From Salticus scenicus (lineage: Eukaryota > Arthropoda > Arachnida > Araneae > Salticidae): a stretch of 64,000 nucleotides of DNA. The translations under genes and the position numbers were made by a program. Of this stretch, positions 33,285 through 44,545 are shown piece by piece; position 1 is the first letter of the stretch, and every line of letters begins with the position of its first letter. Below the pieces are notes generated by a model that saw nothing but the letters and a program-made list of their open reading frames with translations, did not search any database and was not told where the DNA came from. The stretch covers positions 350,448,602-350,512,601 of the forward strand of contig OZ005652.1 in NCBI GenBank assembly GCA_963930645.1, written 5' to 3'.

Positions 33285-33338
33285 GTTCACCTGACGAAGC
33301 TCCGTGTTTTCTTTCGACCTGAAACAATTGTTGTGAGT
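33285..33338 (+). ncRNA. Hammerhead-ribozyme-like motif, family 1, copy c
   Basis: Stem I GTTCAC (33285-33290) pairs with GTGAGT (33333-33338) with two G-T wobbles; core CTGACGA at 33291-33297; stem II at 33298-33320 with two mismatches; GAAA at 33321-33324; stem III as the palindrome ACAATTGT (33324-33331), which allows two-molecule pairing; U at 33332 in the cleavage position (GUU). Compared with copy a, the stem I pair A-U here is G-C there, a compensatory change. Stem II damage makes activity of this copy doubtful. Confidence 0.55.
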
Positions 33339-34028
33339 TCTTGCATTTTATGGTGTTTACTAAAAGTTTTGTACTTATTATGCGGAGAAACAGCTTATGT
33401 ATAGACAATTTAGAAGGCTACCCAAAATAAAGGGAAATGGCAAATAGCATGAGGACTGAACTTTCTTCTAAACTCTAAAAAATGGTCTTTGTTGTTGTTG
33501 TTGTTGTTTCTTGACAACATGCTTAAGGAATGAGACAATGTTTGTTCCTCGAATAAATCCCTTTTGGTACACAACAATGTTATGGCACACATTTCAATAT
33601 CAGTCAATCAGTTTTTAAAATAATAATAATTACAACAACAATAAAAAAAAGAAAGAAAGAAGGATACATTAATGCTACATTCTCGTTACTTATCAGATTG
33701 AACCTCTTGGATTTTGCTTGCTTGGCAAAATCAAAAGAAAGTTGAAAAGGGAGGAATTTCAAAATTTGAAAGAAATTAAGGTGGTTATTGCCAAATCATC
33801 TTCTATCATCGGAGAAGAATTCAATTTTTGTTTTTCTAACATAGTGAGTATGTGAGAAAACTGTGAAAAAGGTAATTGTAAATATTTTAAAAGGATGAGG
33901 GATCCTAGAGCTTTGAGATAAATGTAAATATGTTAAGAAATATTGTTTATTTTTTAAGTTATTGTTTATTTGCTACATCAGTTCATATATATTTTGTATA
34001 CAATATAATTCTAAAAATTACGTTTAAT

Positions 34029-34072
<44 letters not shown>

Positions 34073-35327
34073 ACGATATCTTATTCTATTTATTTTATTA
34101 AATACATAGTATTTATAACATGGGTTCGAACTGAAAAAAATGAAAGAATATTTGTAGATATAAAATGTACCATTCATTTGCTAAAAATATTAACTATAAT
34201 CGGTAAAAACCTTTATTTAAGAGAAATGTTTGTCTTTGTGTATATAGTTTTTGTTAATATTTAAGAATTTGTGTACATGTACAGAGATATTGAAGGAACT
34301 TCTAACGAAGTATGTTTCAATAAAATCCTATTTAAGTCACCGACTCCAAATATTTGTATATTATTATTTAAATGGTTCCAAGGTGACGTGTAATGAAGGG
34401 TAGTACCCATGGCAGCTGTCATCATGTGGTTGAGCTGTTGTTACTAAAGAGATATCCTACTGCCTAAAGAGATGACAGCTATATCATCACATTAATATTA
34501 ATGGCTGTGTGTCATTATAAATAAGGTTTAGTGGGAAAGATTTTTTCGAACCCCTTCACACGGATGTGATGGTCATCTTTCCCATTAAAGCGGTATGCTT
34601 CGTTGAATATTAAGCACTGTCGGCAATGCTTTGCAATTTTTATGATTGTCTCACATTTAAAGTCGTCCAATTGTCTAGAAGAATTTCGATAAAATTATAA
34701 TGATATTGTTAATTATGACTCCAGAAGACTGCGGCATTAGCCACCAAAACAATCCGCAATTGTTACTTGTTTAACACTACGCATTAAAATTGTGCGTTAT
34801 TACCAAGTTAATCTTGAAAAAATTATTATTTACTTACTTGGGTACATTGAAACTTGCATTCAAAATTTCGAATCTGTCGGATGTAAATGTCTTTATTTTA
34901 TGTTGTTTTATTTATTTTAAAATATTGGTTATTATAACAAAAAAACTTAAATATCATTAATTTTTCTCAAAGCAATCCAAACCTTATTATAATTACTTGA
35001 ATTTTGAAAGTTCTGTTAAAAATCGTGGAATTTAAGAACTTATTAAATAATAAATATTTTAAATTGACGTTAACATCAGAAATTGAAATTTTATATTTTA
35101 TATTTTCACCAAAATTATTTAAAGTAAACATTTTTATGTTATTTTCTAGAAGTACATGTATTTATAGAAAAATAACCTTATTAACGAAAACTGTTTTATA
35201 TTCGAAATAAAGTAAATAATAAAACAATACAAAAGTTTGTTTTTTTGCTTCATTTTTCAAAACTTACTTCTACATATAAAAATTTCCCTTTTTATTCAAA
35301 ATATCTTCAATGTAATTATAAAAGTAT

Positions 35328-35361
<34 letters not shown>

Positions 35362-35598
35362 TTTACGGCAAAGGAAGAAGATTAATTTTGAAAATAAATA
35401 AATAAATAAATAAATAAAAGGTTGTGTATAGCTAAGGTAAAAAAGCTTATGCATTGAGCTAAGGTTAAAAAAAAAAAAAAAGAAAAGCTATAATAACACA
35501 TAACGCAAATCTGAAGTCTTTTCGACTTTCTGTATATTATTTTTAAAAGCTTTTATATAAACTACGGCGGGAAGTGTATTTTCATTTAAATGCGAATA
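33339..35598. other. AT-rich stretch, no gene recognised
   Basis: (TTG)n at 33488-33507, (TA)n at 34036-34070, T run at 35331-35360. A somewhat GC-richer patch at 34375-34780 shows TGGCAGCTGTCATCATGTGG and nearby inverted words but no recognised family. Confidence 0.5.
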
Positions 35599-35600
35599 TA

Positions 35601-36482
35601 CAGGGTGTTCCAAAAGTCCCCCCCTCCCCTATTAACTCGAAAATGAGTCCGAATTTTAAAAAATGGCGAAACACGTATTTAATGAATTCGAGAGGGACCT
35701 CATTTGGTGAAAAAAGTTTTGACGCGGGGGGTGGGGGGGGCTAGGGGAGCCACTAGGGAGGGCAACTTTAAAATTTCAAAAAGGAAGGTATGTCGTGTGA
35801 TACATCCCTGGAAACGTCTCTTCAAGAAAATGAATTTGATATAAATAGTTTTGTCCTACGATGATTATTAAAGGAGATTCATGAGTTTTTAGACTTTTGA
35901 AATGTAGATTTTATACTTATGTATCTCCTTTAATAATCACTGCAGGGCAGAACTATTTATACCAAATTCATTGTCTTGGAGAGACGTTTCCAGATATGTA
36001 TCACAAGATATACTTTGCCCAAAAAATATTTGGGACCGGTCGAGGGGGGTGGTAGGAGGGCCGCTTTAAAATTTCTAATGGGAAGGCATGTCTTGTGATA
36101 CATCGCGGGAACCATCTCTTCAAGACAATGAATTTAGTATAAATAGTTTTGTCCTGCAGTGATTATTAAAGGGGATACATAAGTATAAATTCCACATTTC
36201 AAAAGTCTAAAAACTCATGTATCTTCTTTGATAATCATCGTAAAGTGAAATTATTTATATCAAATTTATTGTCTTGAAGCGACGTTTTCAGAAATGTATC
36301 AAAAGACATACCTTCCTATTTGAAATTTTGAAGTTCTCTAGCAGCCCTCCTCCTTCCAGGCCCAAACTTTTTTAACCAAAAGAGGTCCCTCTCGAATTCA
36401 TTAAATACGTGCTTCGCCATTTTTCCAAATTCCGTGTCATTTTTGAGTTAGGAGGAGGGTCTGGGACTTTTGAAACACGCTG
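35601..36482. mobile_element. Foldback MITE of alternating inverted modules
   Basis: Ends CAGGGTGTTCCAAAAGTCCC (35601) and GGGACTTTTGAAACACGCTG (36482) are inverted and flanked by TA on both sides. Inside, two successive palindromes (about 35785-36012 and 36083-36313) are built from the same half-module: GTGATACATC, AAACGTCTCTTCAAG, GAATTTGATATAAATAG, TTTGTCCTRC, GATTATTAAAGGAGA. Four half-modules thus alternate in orientation. Confidence 0.9.
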
Positions 36483-36489
36483 TATATAT

Positions 36490-37480
36490 ATGTGTGTAAC
36501 TGCAAATCAGTTTTAAAAATTATAATATTTTTTCTAGAATCAAGCAGGAAAAAGAAGAATATCGATACTTTATGCCAATTTTCTCAAATGCTACGATCTG
36601 TCTAAAAGTACTTTTTTTTTTTTTTTAAATGTATATTATGAATTCTACTTAAAGGAAATAAATGTGTGTTTTTATTTAATTAAAAAAAAATACCTTCTAA
36701 TTTCCTCCTATACGGAAAGTAGCTTTATCTTCTAAAACTTTAAAAGCAAATTAAATTTGGTTCTAGCATTTTTGTTGGTTTCACATCATTGATTTAATAG
36801 TTTAGTTTGAAAATTTTATGCTAATATTGATTGGTTGTTGTTCGATAATATTATGCATTTTCTATGAACAAGATTAGCCTCCTTAAGGGGTTACATGGGT
36901 TTCGAAGGATAAAAAAGAGCATACTATTTTCTCGATTTTTACTTTATGAAAATATTATACGTATGTAAGGAAACTATTGCAGTCATATCAAAAATCTGAT
37001 TTGTAGATTTTGGTGTATCTACACGTTTTGAGGTCCATGTATTTCAGTATGTATGTTAGGGTGTCCCTTAAATGAGGGGGAATTTTTTTTTTTCTTTTCA
37101 TATTTTTCTGTTTTGAAATTTGATATACATACCCTCTAATTTTTTTCTATTTGACACTAAATAATTTTTAGCAAAATTTCAGCTCTCTGGGATAATGTTA
37201 ACACGTGCTGAATTAACGGAAATATCTTAATATCTATATTAGGATTTAACTAAAATTGCTTTAAAGCACACTGTAATAAGATCTGGGAGCTAGAACAATT
37301 TTGTTTTGCTACTCATAAAAAAAAAAAAATTGTTCTTATGAGCAATTTCTTCTACAATTAACTAATAAGAATAAAGCTATTTATACGCACTGAGAAAAGA
37401 ATGATAAATAAGGGTCACCATGGAAATCAGTGCTTCGGAGGATATTTAACATTTATGACTTACTTCTGGATTTTAGCTTT
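36490..37480. other. AT-rich stretch, nothing firmly recognised
   Basis: Poly-T at 36611-36626. CCTTAAGGGGTTACATGGGT at 36881 resembles the terminus at 27323 but no partner end was found. Confidence 0.4.
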
Positions 37481-37539
37481 TAGAAATTGGAGGAAAAATT
37501 AGCTCAAATGAAAGTTGAGCAGAAAGTTATAGTATTAAT

Positions 37540-37700
37540 TGTGCCACATGGGATCCTAGCACACATTTACATGTGTTTCGAAGAAAACCACTCAAAACTA
37601 GGAATGAATATGCCGATGAGTGTGATCTCAGTTCAAACCCGGCGTCTTTCATTTGTTACCTTCGAAAGCAGAACCTCTTGGCATAACTACTGTGACATGA
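37540..37700 (-). repeat. Diverged copy of the 32958-33193 SINE
   Basis: ACTAGGAATGAATATGCCGA, TGAGTGTGATCTCAGTTCAA, ACCCGGCGTCTTTC and TTCGAAAGCAGAACCTC match the head half of the SINE with many changes. Confidence 0.5.
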
Positions 37701-37777
37701 TATAATAAAGGATACATAATAAGTAGTAATAACTTTACGTGCATTTTTAGTTGCACTATTAGGATTTTCATTTTTAA

Positions 37778-38130
37778 CCATGTTTTTATTAACTCGCTTT
37801 CTTGTTTGTCCAGCTTCTTGTTTGTCCAGCATTGCAATCGATTTTTAACTAACTTTCCGACTAGCTAGGCACTCAAAACTTTTAGAATAGCTCAGAACAC
37901 GATAAAAATGCATTATTTTAATACTTTAGCCATCTTTAAGCAGTTTGAAAATTTTTACCACGTTTCTATTAGCTCGCTTTCTTCTTTGTCCAATACAAAT
38001 CTTACAGTCGATTTTTAACTAACTTCCCGACTACCTAGACATTTGAAACTTTTAGAACAGCTCAGAACACGATGGCAAGGCATTCTTTTAGTGCTTTTAT
38101 CCATCTTTAATCAATCTGAAAATTTCTCAT
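37778..38130 (+). repeat. Tandem duplication (about 179 bp) of the family 1 flank
   Basis: Both units carry TTTTTATTAACTCGCTTTCT-type starts, CGATTTTTAACTAACTT, CCGACTA, TTTTAGAA.AGCTCAGAACAC. The same sequence follows the ribozyme-like motifs at 8525. No hammerhead core precedes these units. Confidence 0.75.
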
Positions 38131-39141
38131 AACTGCTCTCTTTATTACGCATTTGATCATTTTCTTCAAGTTGATGGGATAATTCATAAAAAAAAAAAAA
38201 AAAGTAAAATAAATAAATAAATATATACATATTTATTAATACATAGAATTGTCAAGTTTATATGATTCAGTAGAAAATTTTAAAACGTGATATATAAAAT
38301 TCTTTTTATCTTGTAATTATTTATTTGTTGTTCCATGCTTCAGTAGTGCACTTTAGTGCGCGTATGCAATTTTCAGGCAATATACAAAGCTACAAAAATC
38401 AACCTATCTTAAAAATTTTTCTTCCAATATTATGCTAGAGAAACAGATTTTTTGCGTAATTTATACCTTCAAAATTTGAGCCTGAGATAAAATACACTGA
38501 ATGTTAAAAATTGTAAGGAAATGGTAACATTTCAAAACTATTTTACTAAGTGAGTTGCATTTTTTTTTTTTTTTTTTTTTTTTGTATATTTGTGGTTAAT
38601 TATCAATAAATGTTAAATGACTGCAATAAAATGTTATTTCTTTTTCTTTCCACAAGATACGAAAAGTGAAATTAATATAATAAACGAATTAAAATAATAA
38701 TTGCTATATCGTATTATGAAGAATAAATCTTTAAAGTAATAATTTATCAATATGTGAAGTTGAATTTAAAATTGCTACATTTATTAATGAATCTCAAATT
38801 ATTTTCATTAGAATTTTTATTTGTGCTGTTTGCTAATGTGTGAAAATTCAGAAGCAAATTATTTCTCAAGCGTTAAAAAATACACACAAAAATAGTTTTT
38901 TTACTTGAGCTTAATAACTAAGATTAAATTAAAAAACTGACAAATTTTATTAAAATATATTTTTTCTGATTTTCTTTCGCCTGATCCGATGATTAAATTT
39001 TTATGACTGCGACGATTAAATTCTTATAACTGTGCGAGCGAAAAATATGATGAATATTTTTTTTTATTAATCAAAAGTGCAAAATTATACATTTATATGC
39101 ATGATGATTTTTTTGAACGTATTAATTAAAATTCCATCATG
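38131..39141. other. AT-rich stretch, nothing recognised
   Basis: A run at 38189-38203, T run at 38562-38583. No frame of note. Confidence 0.5.
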
Positions 39142-39336
39142 CACTACCTACCAATAAGTATTTGGACACTTTCGAATTTAGACGTTTTGTCAAATATCTA
39201 CAAAAATTCTTTTGGAATCATCTTGAAACTTTGGAAATATAAAGAACATACAATATATTAAAATCACACAATCAACTGATTGGGAAATAAATCATATTTA
39301 TTGAAATTTATTTTTCCGACTGAGTGAAAAAAAAAA

Positions 39337-39409
39337 TGCCTGGACCGGGAGTCGAACCCCAGATCTTTGACTTACAAGGTCAAGGCTCTACCAATTGAGC
39401 TATCCAGGC
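39337..39409 (-). tRNA. tRNA-Thr(TGT)-like sequence
   Basis: Acceptor stem GCCTGGA/TCCAGGC is perfect; D arm GCTC..GAGC; anticodon stem TTGAC/GTCAA with loop CTTGTAA, anticodon TGT (Thr); A box TAGCTCAATTGG and B box GGTTCGACTCC. The T stem (TGGGG/CCCGG) has a mismatch. Because it lies inside a mobile insertion together with an inverted copy, it is more likely a SINE head than a house-keeping tRNA gene, although transcription is possible. Confidence 0.7.
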
Positions 39410-39674
39410 CGACAACCGGTGGACATTACTCACCCAGACAACCTTTAGGCAGAAACATCTATTTATTTTCATTCAGTCGGAAAAATAAAATTTAATAAAT
39501 ATGATTTTCTTCCCAATCAGTTGATTGTGTGATTTTAATATATTGTATTTCTTTCTCCCATTGTTTAATGATGTTTTCCTTTACCTGCGGCTTATTTCTG
39601 TCGAGCTATCTACATGATAGACCAGATGTTTCTGCCTAAAGGTTGTCTGAGTGAGTAATGTCCACCGGTTGTCG

Positions 39675-39747
39675 GCCTGGATAGCTCAGTTGGTAGAGCA
39701 TTGACCTTGTAAGTCAAAGATCTGGGGTTCGACTCCCGGTCCAAGCA
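39675..39747 (+). tRNA. tRNA-Thr(TGT)-like sequence, second copy
   Basis: Same features as the inverted partner at 39337-39409, but the acceptor stem has one C-A mismatch (GCCTGGA/TCCAAGC) and the D loop reads CAGTTGG. Anticodon TGT. The two copies are 265 bp apart in opposite directions. Confidence 0.65.
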
Positions 39748-41073
39748 TTATTTTCACTCAGTCGGATAAATAAATTTCAATAAATATAAAGAACATGTTA
39801 CATCTCATATATTTCAGCAAAAGTTTTGTCCTGAAGAGGAAATGGGGACAAGCAAAATATCAAGGAAATATCAAAATGCTTTGAATCACTCTGTAAAATT
39901 AAGGATTCTGCTAATTATCTGTATAAATTGTTATCAGGCTACCCCTAATATTCATGCAGATATAACAATTTCTGAATTGCTTAAAAAAAAAAAAAAAACT
40001 GTCACCTTTTTTAATTATAAAACGTCAAGTAATTAACCCAATACACAGTCATTTTTAGGAAATTTGGCATAGTATGTTAGATACAGCATACTGCAATCAA
40101 ATATCTTGCGAAATATGAGCATATTTTGACTACACATGCGCAAGATGTAAAAAAAATTCATTTGTATATTTTATTAGCCAAAAATATTGAGCTAATTATA
40201 TATAAATCCCAAACAAATATCGTGCAAATTCAAATAGTTATGAATTATAGAATGAACAGAGTTTCAGTTCCTTTAAATTAAAAGGAAGTTGGTAGGGACT
40301 TTATCAATATTTATTTAGAATCAGTGAATATTATATTACCATTTGTCATTGATTGAATGAAAATAAAAATGTGATTAAAACCTCTTATAGTTTAGCTTTT
40401 GTTTTGAGAGAATCTGAGATTCTGTTCATTCTATAACTGATAACTGCTTGAATATGCACACTATATGTTTGTGATTTATATATAAGTAGGTCAATACTTT
40501 TAGATACTAAAATTATGCAAAAGAAATTTTTATAAAACTTGCGCATGCGTAGCTAAAAATTATTTAGTAAAAATGCTCATATTTCGTAAGATATGTAACA
40601 TGTTTGCATTCTGATTGCAGTATGCTGTGTCTAATGTAATGTGCCCAGTTTCCTGAAAATGGTTTTGGATTGGGTCGATTACCCGACGTGTTATAAATAG
40701 AAAAGTGTCTTTTTTTTTTTTTTTTTTTATAAACAGTTTTTAAAGAAATCGTTACTGTTACATCTCCATGAATGTATGTGGTAGCCTCATAAAAATGTAT
40801 ACAGATAATAAGAAGTATACTTATACTCACATGCTATATGCAAAACGCATTTCAAGTATTGCTTTTTACAGGGTGATGCAAAACATTTTGATTTTTCTTT
40901 AAATTTTTACTGATCCCCTTTTCCTTTTCGGGACAAAACTTTTGCTGAAATATGTGAGGTGTAACATTTTCTTTATACTGCCAAAGTTGCAAGATGATTC
41001 CTAAAGAATTTTTCTAGATGTTTGACAAAACGTCTAAAATCAAAAATGTCCAAATACTTTTTGGTAGGTAGTG

Positions 41074-41540
41074 TATGCGAAAAGGTATAAATGACAAGTT
41101 AAAAATGGCAGTTATTAACCTTTTCTAAGAAAGTTGAAAAGTGTATACGACTTCGGTTTGTCTCTCTGTTGATACCTTAACTGCCGTAAATATTCATAGA
41201 ATTTCTTGAAAGGGGCATATACTATTCAATCTCACTACAACCCGTTCCCTTTTCAAAATGGTGCGTTTCTATGAGAAGTATTTCTATAAAGCATATTTTA
41301 ATGCCTCTTTCCTGCACAAAACATAATGAAATGGACATCTATTTTTCATCTGTAGCAAAAAAAAAAAAAAATCTGGAATGACTCTACACGACTTTCCGAA
41401 CATTGAGTAAATAACAGTTTTGTAGATAAAGTAAAGAAAGAGGAGTTGTTTAAAAACAAAAGAGATAAAACACTAATAAAGTGTTTGAGTATTTTTCTCC
41501 ATATATTACACGATGTTTTATTTAACGCTACTGAACTTTG
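41074..41540. other. AT-rich spacer
   Basis: Poly-A at 41357-41371; no gene. Confidence 0.5.
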
Positions 41541-41705
41541 AGTCCATAGATCATAATGATAAAGAATTTTCGTCGTGTCCCTGTAAAAAACCTATAAATG
41601 CTAGATTCACCAAAATGCTTATAGTTAGTGCAACAGTGATTTATAATATTCATATAAATTTTCAGCTCAATTGAATAAGGCGTTTAGATACTATCGCACT
41701 TTTAA
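41541..41705 (+). repeat. Unit of a ~170-bp tandem repeat, split from its array by R1
   Basis: GTCCATAGATCATAATGATA through CAATTGAATAAGGCGTTTAG to TATCGCACTTTTAA. The following units resume at 42498 after the R1 insertion. Confidence 0.8.
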
Positions 41706-42496
41706 CTAGTATGTTGTGGCCACCACATGATTTTCTTCTATATTTTCCTATACAAATTCACTCAGTAAAAATAACTTATTAAATTTATTATTTAAAAAAA
41801 TTATCTTCCATGATAATGCAGATGATTTCCATATTAGAGAAGTAGTATAACACTAAATATCCAAAAAAAGTCAATTTTATTGTCAATATTACATTTAAAA
41901 AAAATCGATAACTTCATTTTAAATTATCGCAGATCTACGGTTCAACCATTCATTTTAAAAGTACTGGCGAGCTCTTTTGAAAGATACCCATCATGAAAAT
42001 TTACTCCCCTCGAGGGGGGAATTCCCCCCGGGGGGGGGGGGTCGAGGCTCCTACACATACAAAATTTTTTAACTGTTGACTATCTCTATTATAAATAATT
42101 CTAGTAAATTTCATAATGATTATTAAAAAATAATTTTATTTATTCACATTTATACAAAATTTTGTACTATACCACCATGTTAAAAATTTAGAAAAAGCGG
42201 GATGGCAACGCAACCTGTAAGACAATTTTTACCAAAAGTTGATAGGCACTAATTTATGTCAAGGTGCAACTACATACCAATTTGTATGAAATTCTGTGAA
42301 GTAGTTCCTGAGATACAGTTGCCACAAAAGTTTGTCACACCCACGCAGAGACTGACAGACAAACAGACAGACATTTTCTAAAAATGGTCAAATCGTGTTC
42401 AACAGCCCTCAAAACGTGTAAATCCATCAAAAACCCGAGGTCGAAAATTTTTACGAATCCAATACTTTCTTCTATTGAATATAGAAGAAAGTAAAA
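41706..42496 (-). mobile_element. R1 repeat, full-length copy 1 (DINE-1/Helentron-like)
   Basis: Starts CTAGTATGTTGTGGCCACCA, where GTGGCCAC is self-complementary, and ends AATACTTTCTTCTATTGAAT followed by ATAGAAGAAAGTAAA, an inverted hairpin. A CAGACA microsatellite lies near the right end, followed by CCTCAAAACGTGTAAATCC. The combination (CTAG with hairpin at one end, a second terminal hairpin, a microsatellite in between, no coding) is the layout of DINE-1-type Helitron relatives; with that reading the element lies on the minus strand. It interrupts the 170-bp array. Confidence 0.6.
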
Positions 42497-42497
42497 A

Positions 42498-43013
42498 TTT
42501 GGTTCCACAGGCCATAATGATAAAGAATTTTTCTTTGTGTAAAAAAAACTGTAAAAAAACTGTAAGTGCTAAATTCACCAAAATCTATACAGTTCGTGAA
42601 ACTGTGACCTATAACATGTGTACAATTTTTTTGTTCAGATTAAATAAGCGTTTAGACGCTATCGCACTTTTAAAAATTTGGCCCCATAGGCCATAATGAT
42701 AAAGAATTTTTCTTTGTGCCCCTGTAAAAAAACTGTAAGTACCAGATTCTCCAAACTCTATACCAGATTGAGTAACTGTGACCTATAATATGTGTATAAT
42801 TTTTTTGCTCAATTGAAGAAGGCGTTTAGATGCTATTGCACTTTTCAGATTTTGGTCCCATAGACCATAATGATAAAGAATTTTCTTTGTGTCCCTGTAA
42901 TAAAACTATAAGTGCTAGATTCACCAAAATCTATATAGGGTTCGTACTATGGTGACTTACAATATACGCACAACTTTCAGCTTATTCGAACAAAGCGTTT
43001 AGACGCTAGCGTG
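42498..43013 (+). repeat. Tandem array, three ~170-bp units
   Basis: Units at 42498, 42673 and 42847, each with TTGGTCCCATAGGCCATAAT, GATAAAGAATTTTTCTTTGT, CTGTAAGTGCTAGATTCACC, GTGACCTATAATATGTG and GGCGTTTAGACGCTATCGCA. Similarity between units is roughly 80% by eye. Confidence 0.9.
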
Positions 43014-43019
43014 TTCACT

Positions 43020-43085
43020 CACAGACATACACACATACATACACACATACATACATACATACATACACACACACATACATACATC
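43020..43085. repeat. (ACATACAC)n microsatellite
   Basis: Irregular mix of CATA and CACA repeats that follows the array. Confidence 0.95.
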
Positions 43086-43207
43086 ATCGTAAAAATAGTG
43101 AAAACGGACTCAGGGGACCTCGAAACGTATAGAAACATCAAAATCTCGAATTCGGATTTTTGACATGATTACAATACTTTCCTCACTATAGTGTTCGGAA
43201 AGTAAAA
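43086..43207 (+). repeat. R1-type 3' hairpin end
   Basis: GACCTCGAAACGTATAGAAA then ACAATACTTTCCTCACTATA and GTTCGGAAAGTAAAAA: the same end type as R1, so the 170-bp array plus microsatellite plus this end may be one R1-related element. Confidence 0.6.
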
Positions 43208-44030
43208 ATCCTATATAATACGGTAGGATCAGGATTAATGTTCACCGTGCTGTACACAAATATTCAGGTACAATGGGATCTGTAATTGAAAATTACGATT
43301 AAATTACATTTCTAGTTGTGTTTCGCAAGTCTTAAACTTTATACGAATATTTTAGAGTGGTTTTGACTTACGTTTGTTTATCTTAAACTTTGATTCGTAA
43401 GATCAAAGATTATATTATAAGATTAATATAAACAAATGTTTGATTTGTTTATATTAATCTTTGATTCATATTTAATATGTGGTTTGTTTTAATTAATATT
43501 TCCTGCATATCATTAGCTTAAAATTCCAGATTTCAGTTAATGAATATCGTCTACGAATTTTAGTTTAGGCATGTTTGTTCGTAGTGGTTTGAAATTCCTA
43601 TTGTAGACAAGGTCAAATTATACAGATTGAAGTTTTTGTGAAAATTTTAAAAACGAAATACGAAATGTAGAGAAGAAGACAAAAGTCTATACTAAAGAAA
43701 TGGCTCGAAGGCTTCTCTTTAAATTTGTTGTAAAATCCTTCTGTTATATACCGGGTTTCCTAGTCCATGGACATTTTAAGAAATCATAGAAGTTGAAGGA
43801 ATTGGTAGAACTGAACGCAGTTTCTCACAAAGTTATTCTCATGAAGGGTGAAGGGGATTTTTTTGAGGGGGTTGGGAGTGGAGGGTGTTGTTAAAGAAAA
43901 AAAATAGTTAATTATGTTTGGAGAGAGGGCGCTGCATGAATGCGTAACTAGAAATATGCAAATCAGAATCCTAATAAATTGCACAGTTTTACGATTAACA
44001 GATCTTATTTCTTATTTTACTTCCTACTTA
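43208..44030. other. AT-rich stretch, possible single MITE end
   Basis: TATACCGGGTTTCCTAGTCC at 43746 looks like a Tc1/mariner-type terminus (TA then C.GGGT), but no opposite end was found. Confidence 0.4.
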
Positions 44031-44031
44031 A

Positions 44032-44545
44032 CTTACCTACTGGTATTTTGGGTAATGAAATTGCAGATTTCTTGGCCAAGAATGCTTGTGTTACTGGTAA
44101 TAGAGTGGTTATTCCCTATCCTAACTCACTTATATTAAGAAATTTCTGAACAATGACCTGAAAATTGCTTGGCAACGTGAGTGGGATTCTTCAGATAATG
44201 GCAGACTTACTTTTAGCATTTTTCCTACCGTTTCTCTTGATTTTAAACTAAAGAATCAAGTTCTTTATTACTTCGCTACTGGTCATGGTGCTTTTCCCTA
44301 CTATTTGCACTTAAAAGCTAAAGATAGGGATAGTCCAAATTGTCCTTGTGGCTCTCTTGGGGATTCTCTGCACTACATGACGACTAGCTGTTCCTTTTCT
44401 GGTCAATGTATTAATAGAGATACTGCGGAGAGTCTTGGTGACTACTTTCAGAGAATAGATAATTCTAGGTTCTGGTGTAAACGAGCTGCTTCCATCTATA
44501 ATCATTTGAGCGAATGTTTTACTTTTATTACTTATAAATTTTAGG
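44032..44545 (+). pseudogene. LINE ORF2 3' end: RNase H remnant and zinc-binding tail
   Basis: TGILGNEIADFLAKNA (44035-44085) is the last RNase H motif of non-LTR retrotransposons, with its catalytic Asp in GNEIAD. After a frameshift near 44135 the frame NDLKIAWQREWDSSDNGRLT continues through YYFATGHGAFPYYLHLKAK to SPNCPCGSLGDSLHYMTTS and a stop at 44543. The W..W..S..GR.T, TGHG.F..YL and C.CG...S..H pattern is the standard C-terminal region of RNase H-bearing LINEs (I/R1/Jockey-related). Everything upstream is lost, as in a typical 5'-truncated insertion. Confidence 0.8.

Larger units (their letters stand above)
39250..39781. mobile_element. tRNA-Thr-derived insertion with inverted tRNA copies and 15-bp target duplication
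   Basis: AAATATAAAGAACAT flanks the segment on both sides (39235-39249 and 39782-39796), and the foldback arm reads through once it is removed. Inside are two tRNA-Thr-like sequences in opposite orientation, each followed by CTCAGTCGGA.AAATAAATTT and preceded by ACCGGTTGTCGG, ACTCA..CAGACAACC. The long target duplication points to LINE-type integration. Confidence 0.75.
39142..41073. mobile_element. Tc1/mariner-type foldback element with long inverted arms
   Basis: CACTACCTACCAATAAGTAT at 39142 is mirrored by the end at 41073 (GGTAGGTAGTG, followed by TA). The mirrored order continues through TTTGTCAAATATCTA, CATCTTGAAACTTTGG, AGCAAAAGTTTTGTCC, ATGCAGAT..AACA, GCATACTGCAATC, GAAATATGAGCATA and TATAGAATGAACAGA, to a centre near 40340, giving arms of about 600-670 bp once the insertion in the left arm is removed. 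No transposase frame is seen. Confidence 0.85.

Noticed and set aside
37540..37700. Independent gene frame at 37487-37705
   Set aside because: The region is a decayed SINE copy related to 32958-33193.
43020..43085. Telomere-like or regulatory repeat
   Set aside because: Ordinary CATA/CACA microsatellite next to R1-type ends; no TTAGG repeats were seen anywhere.
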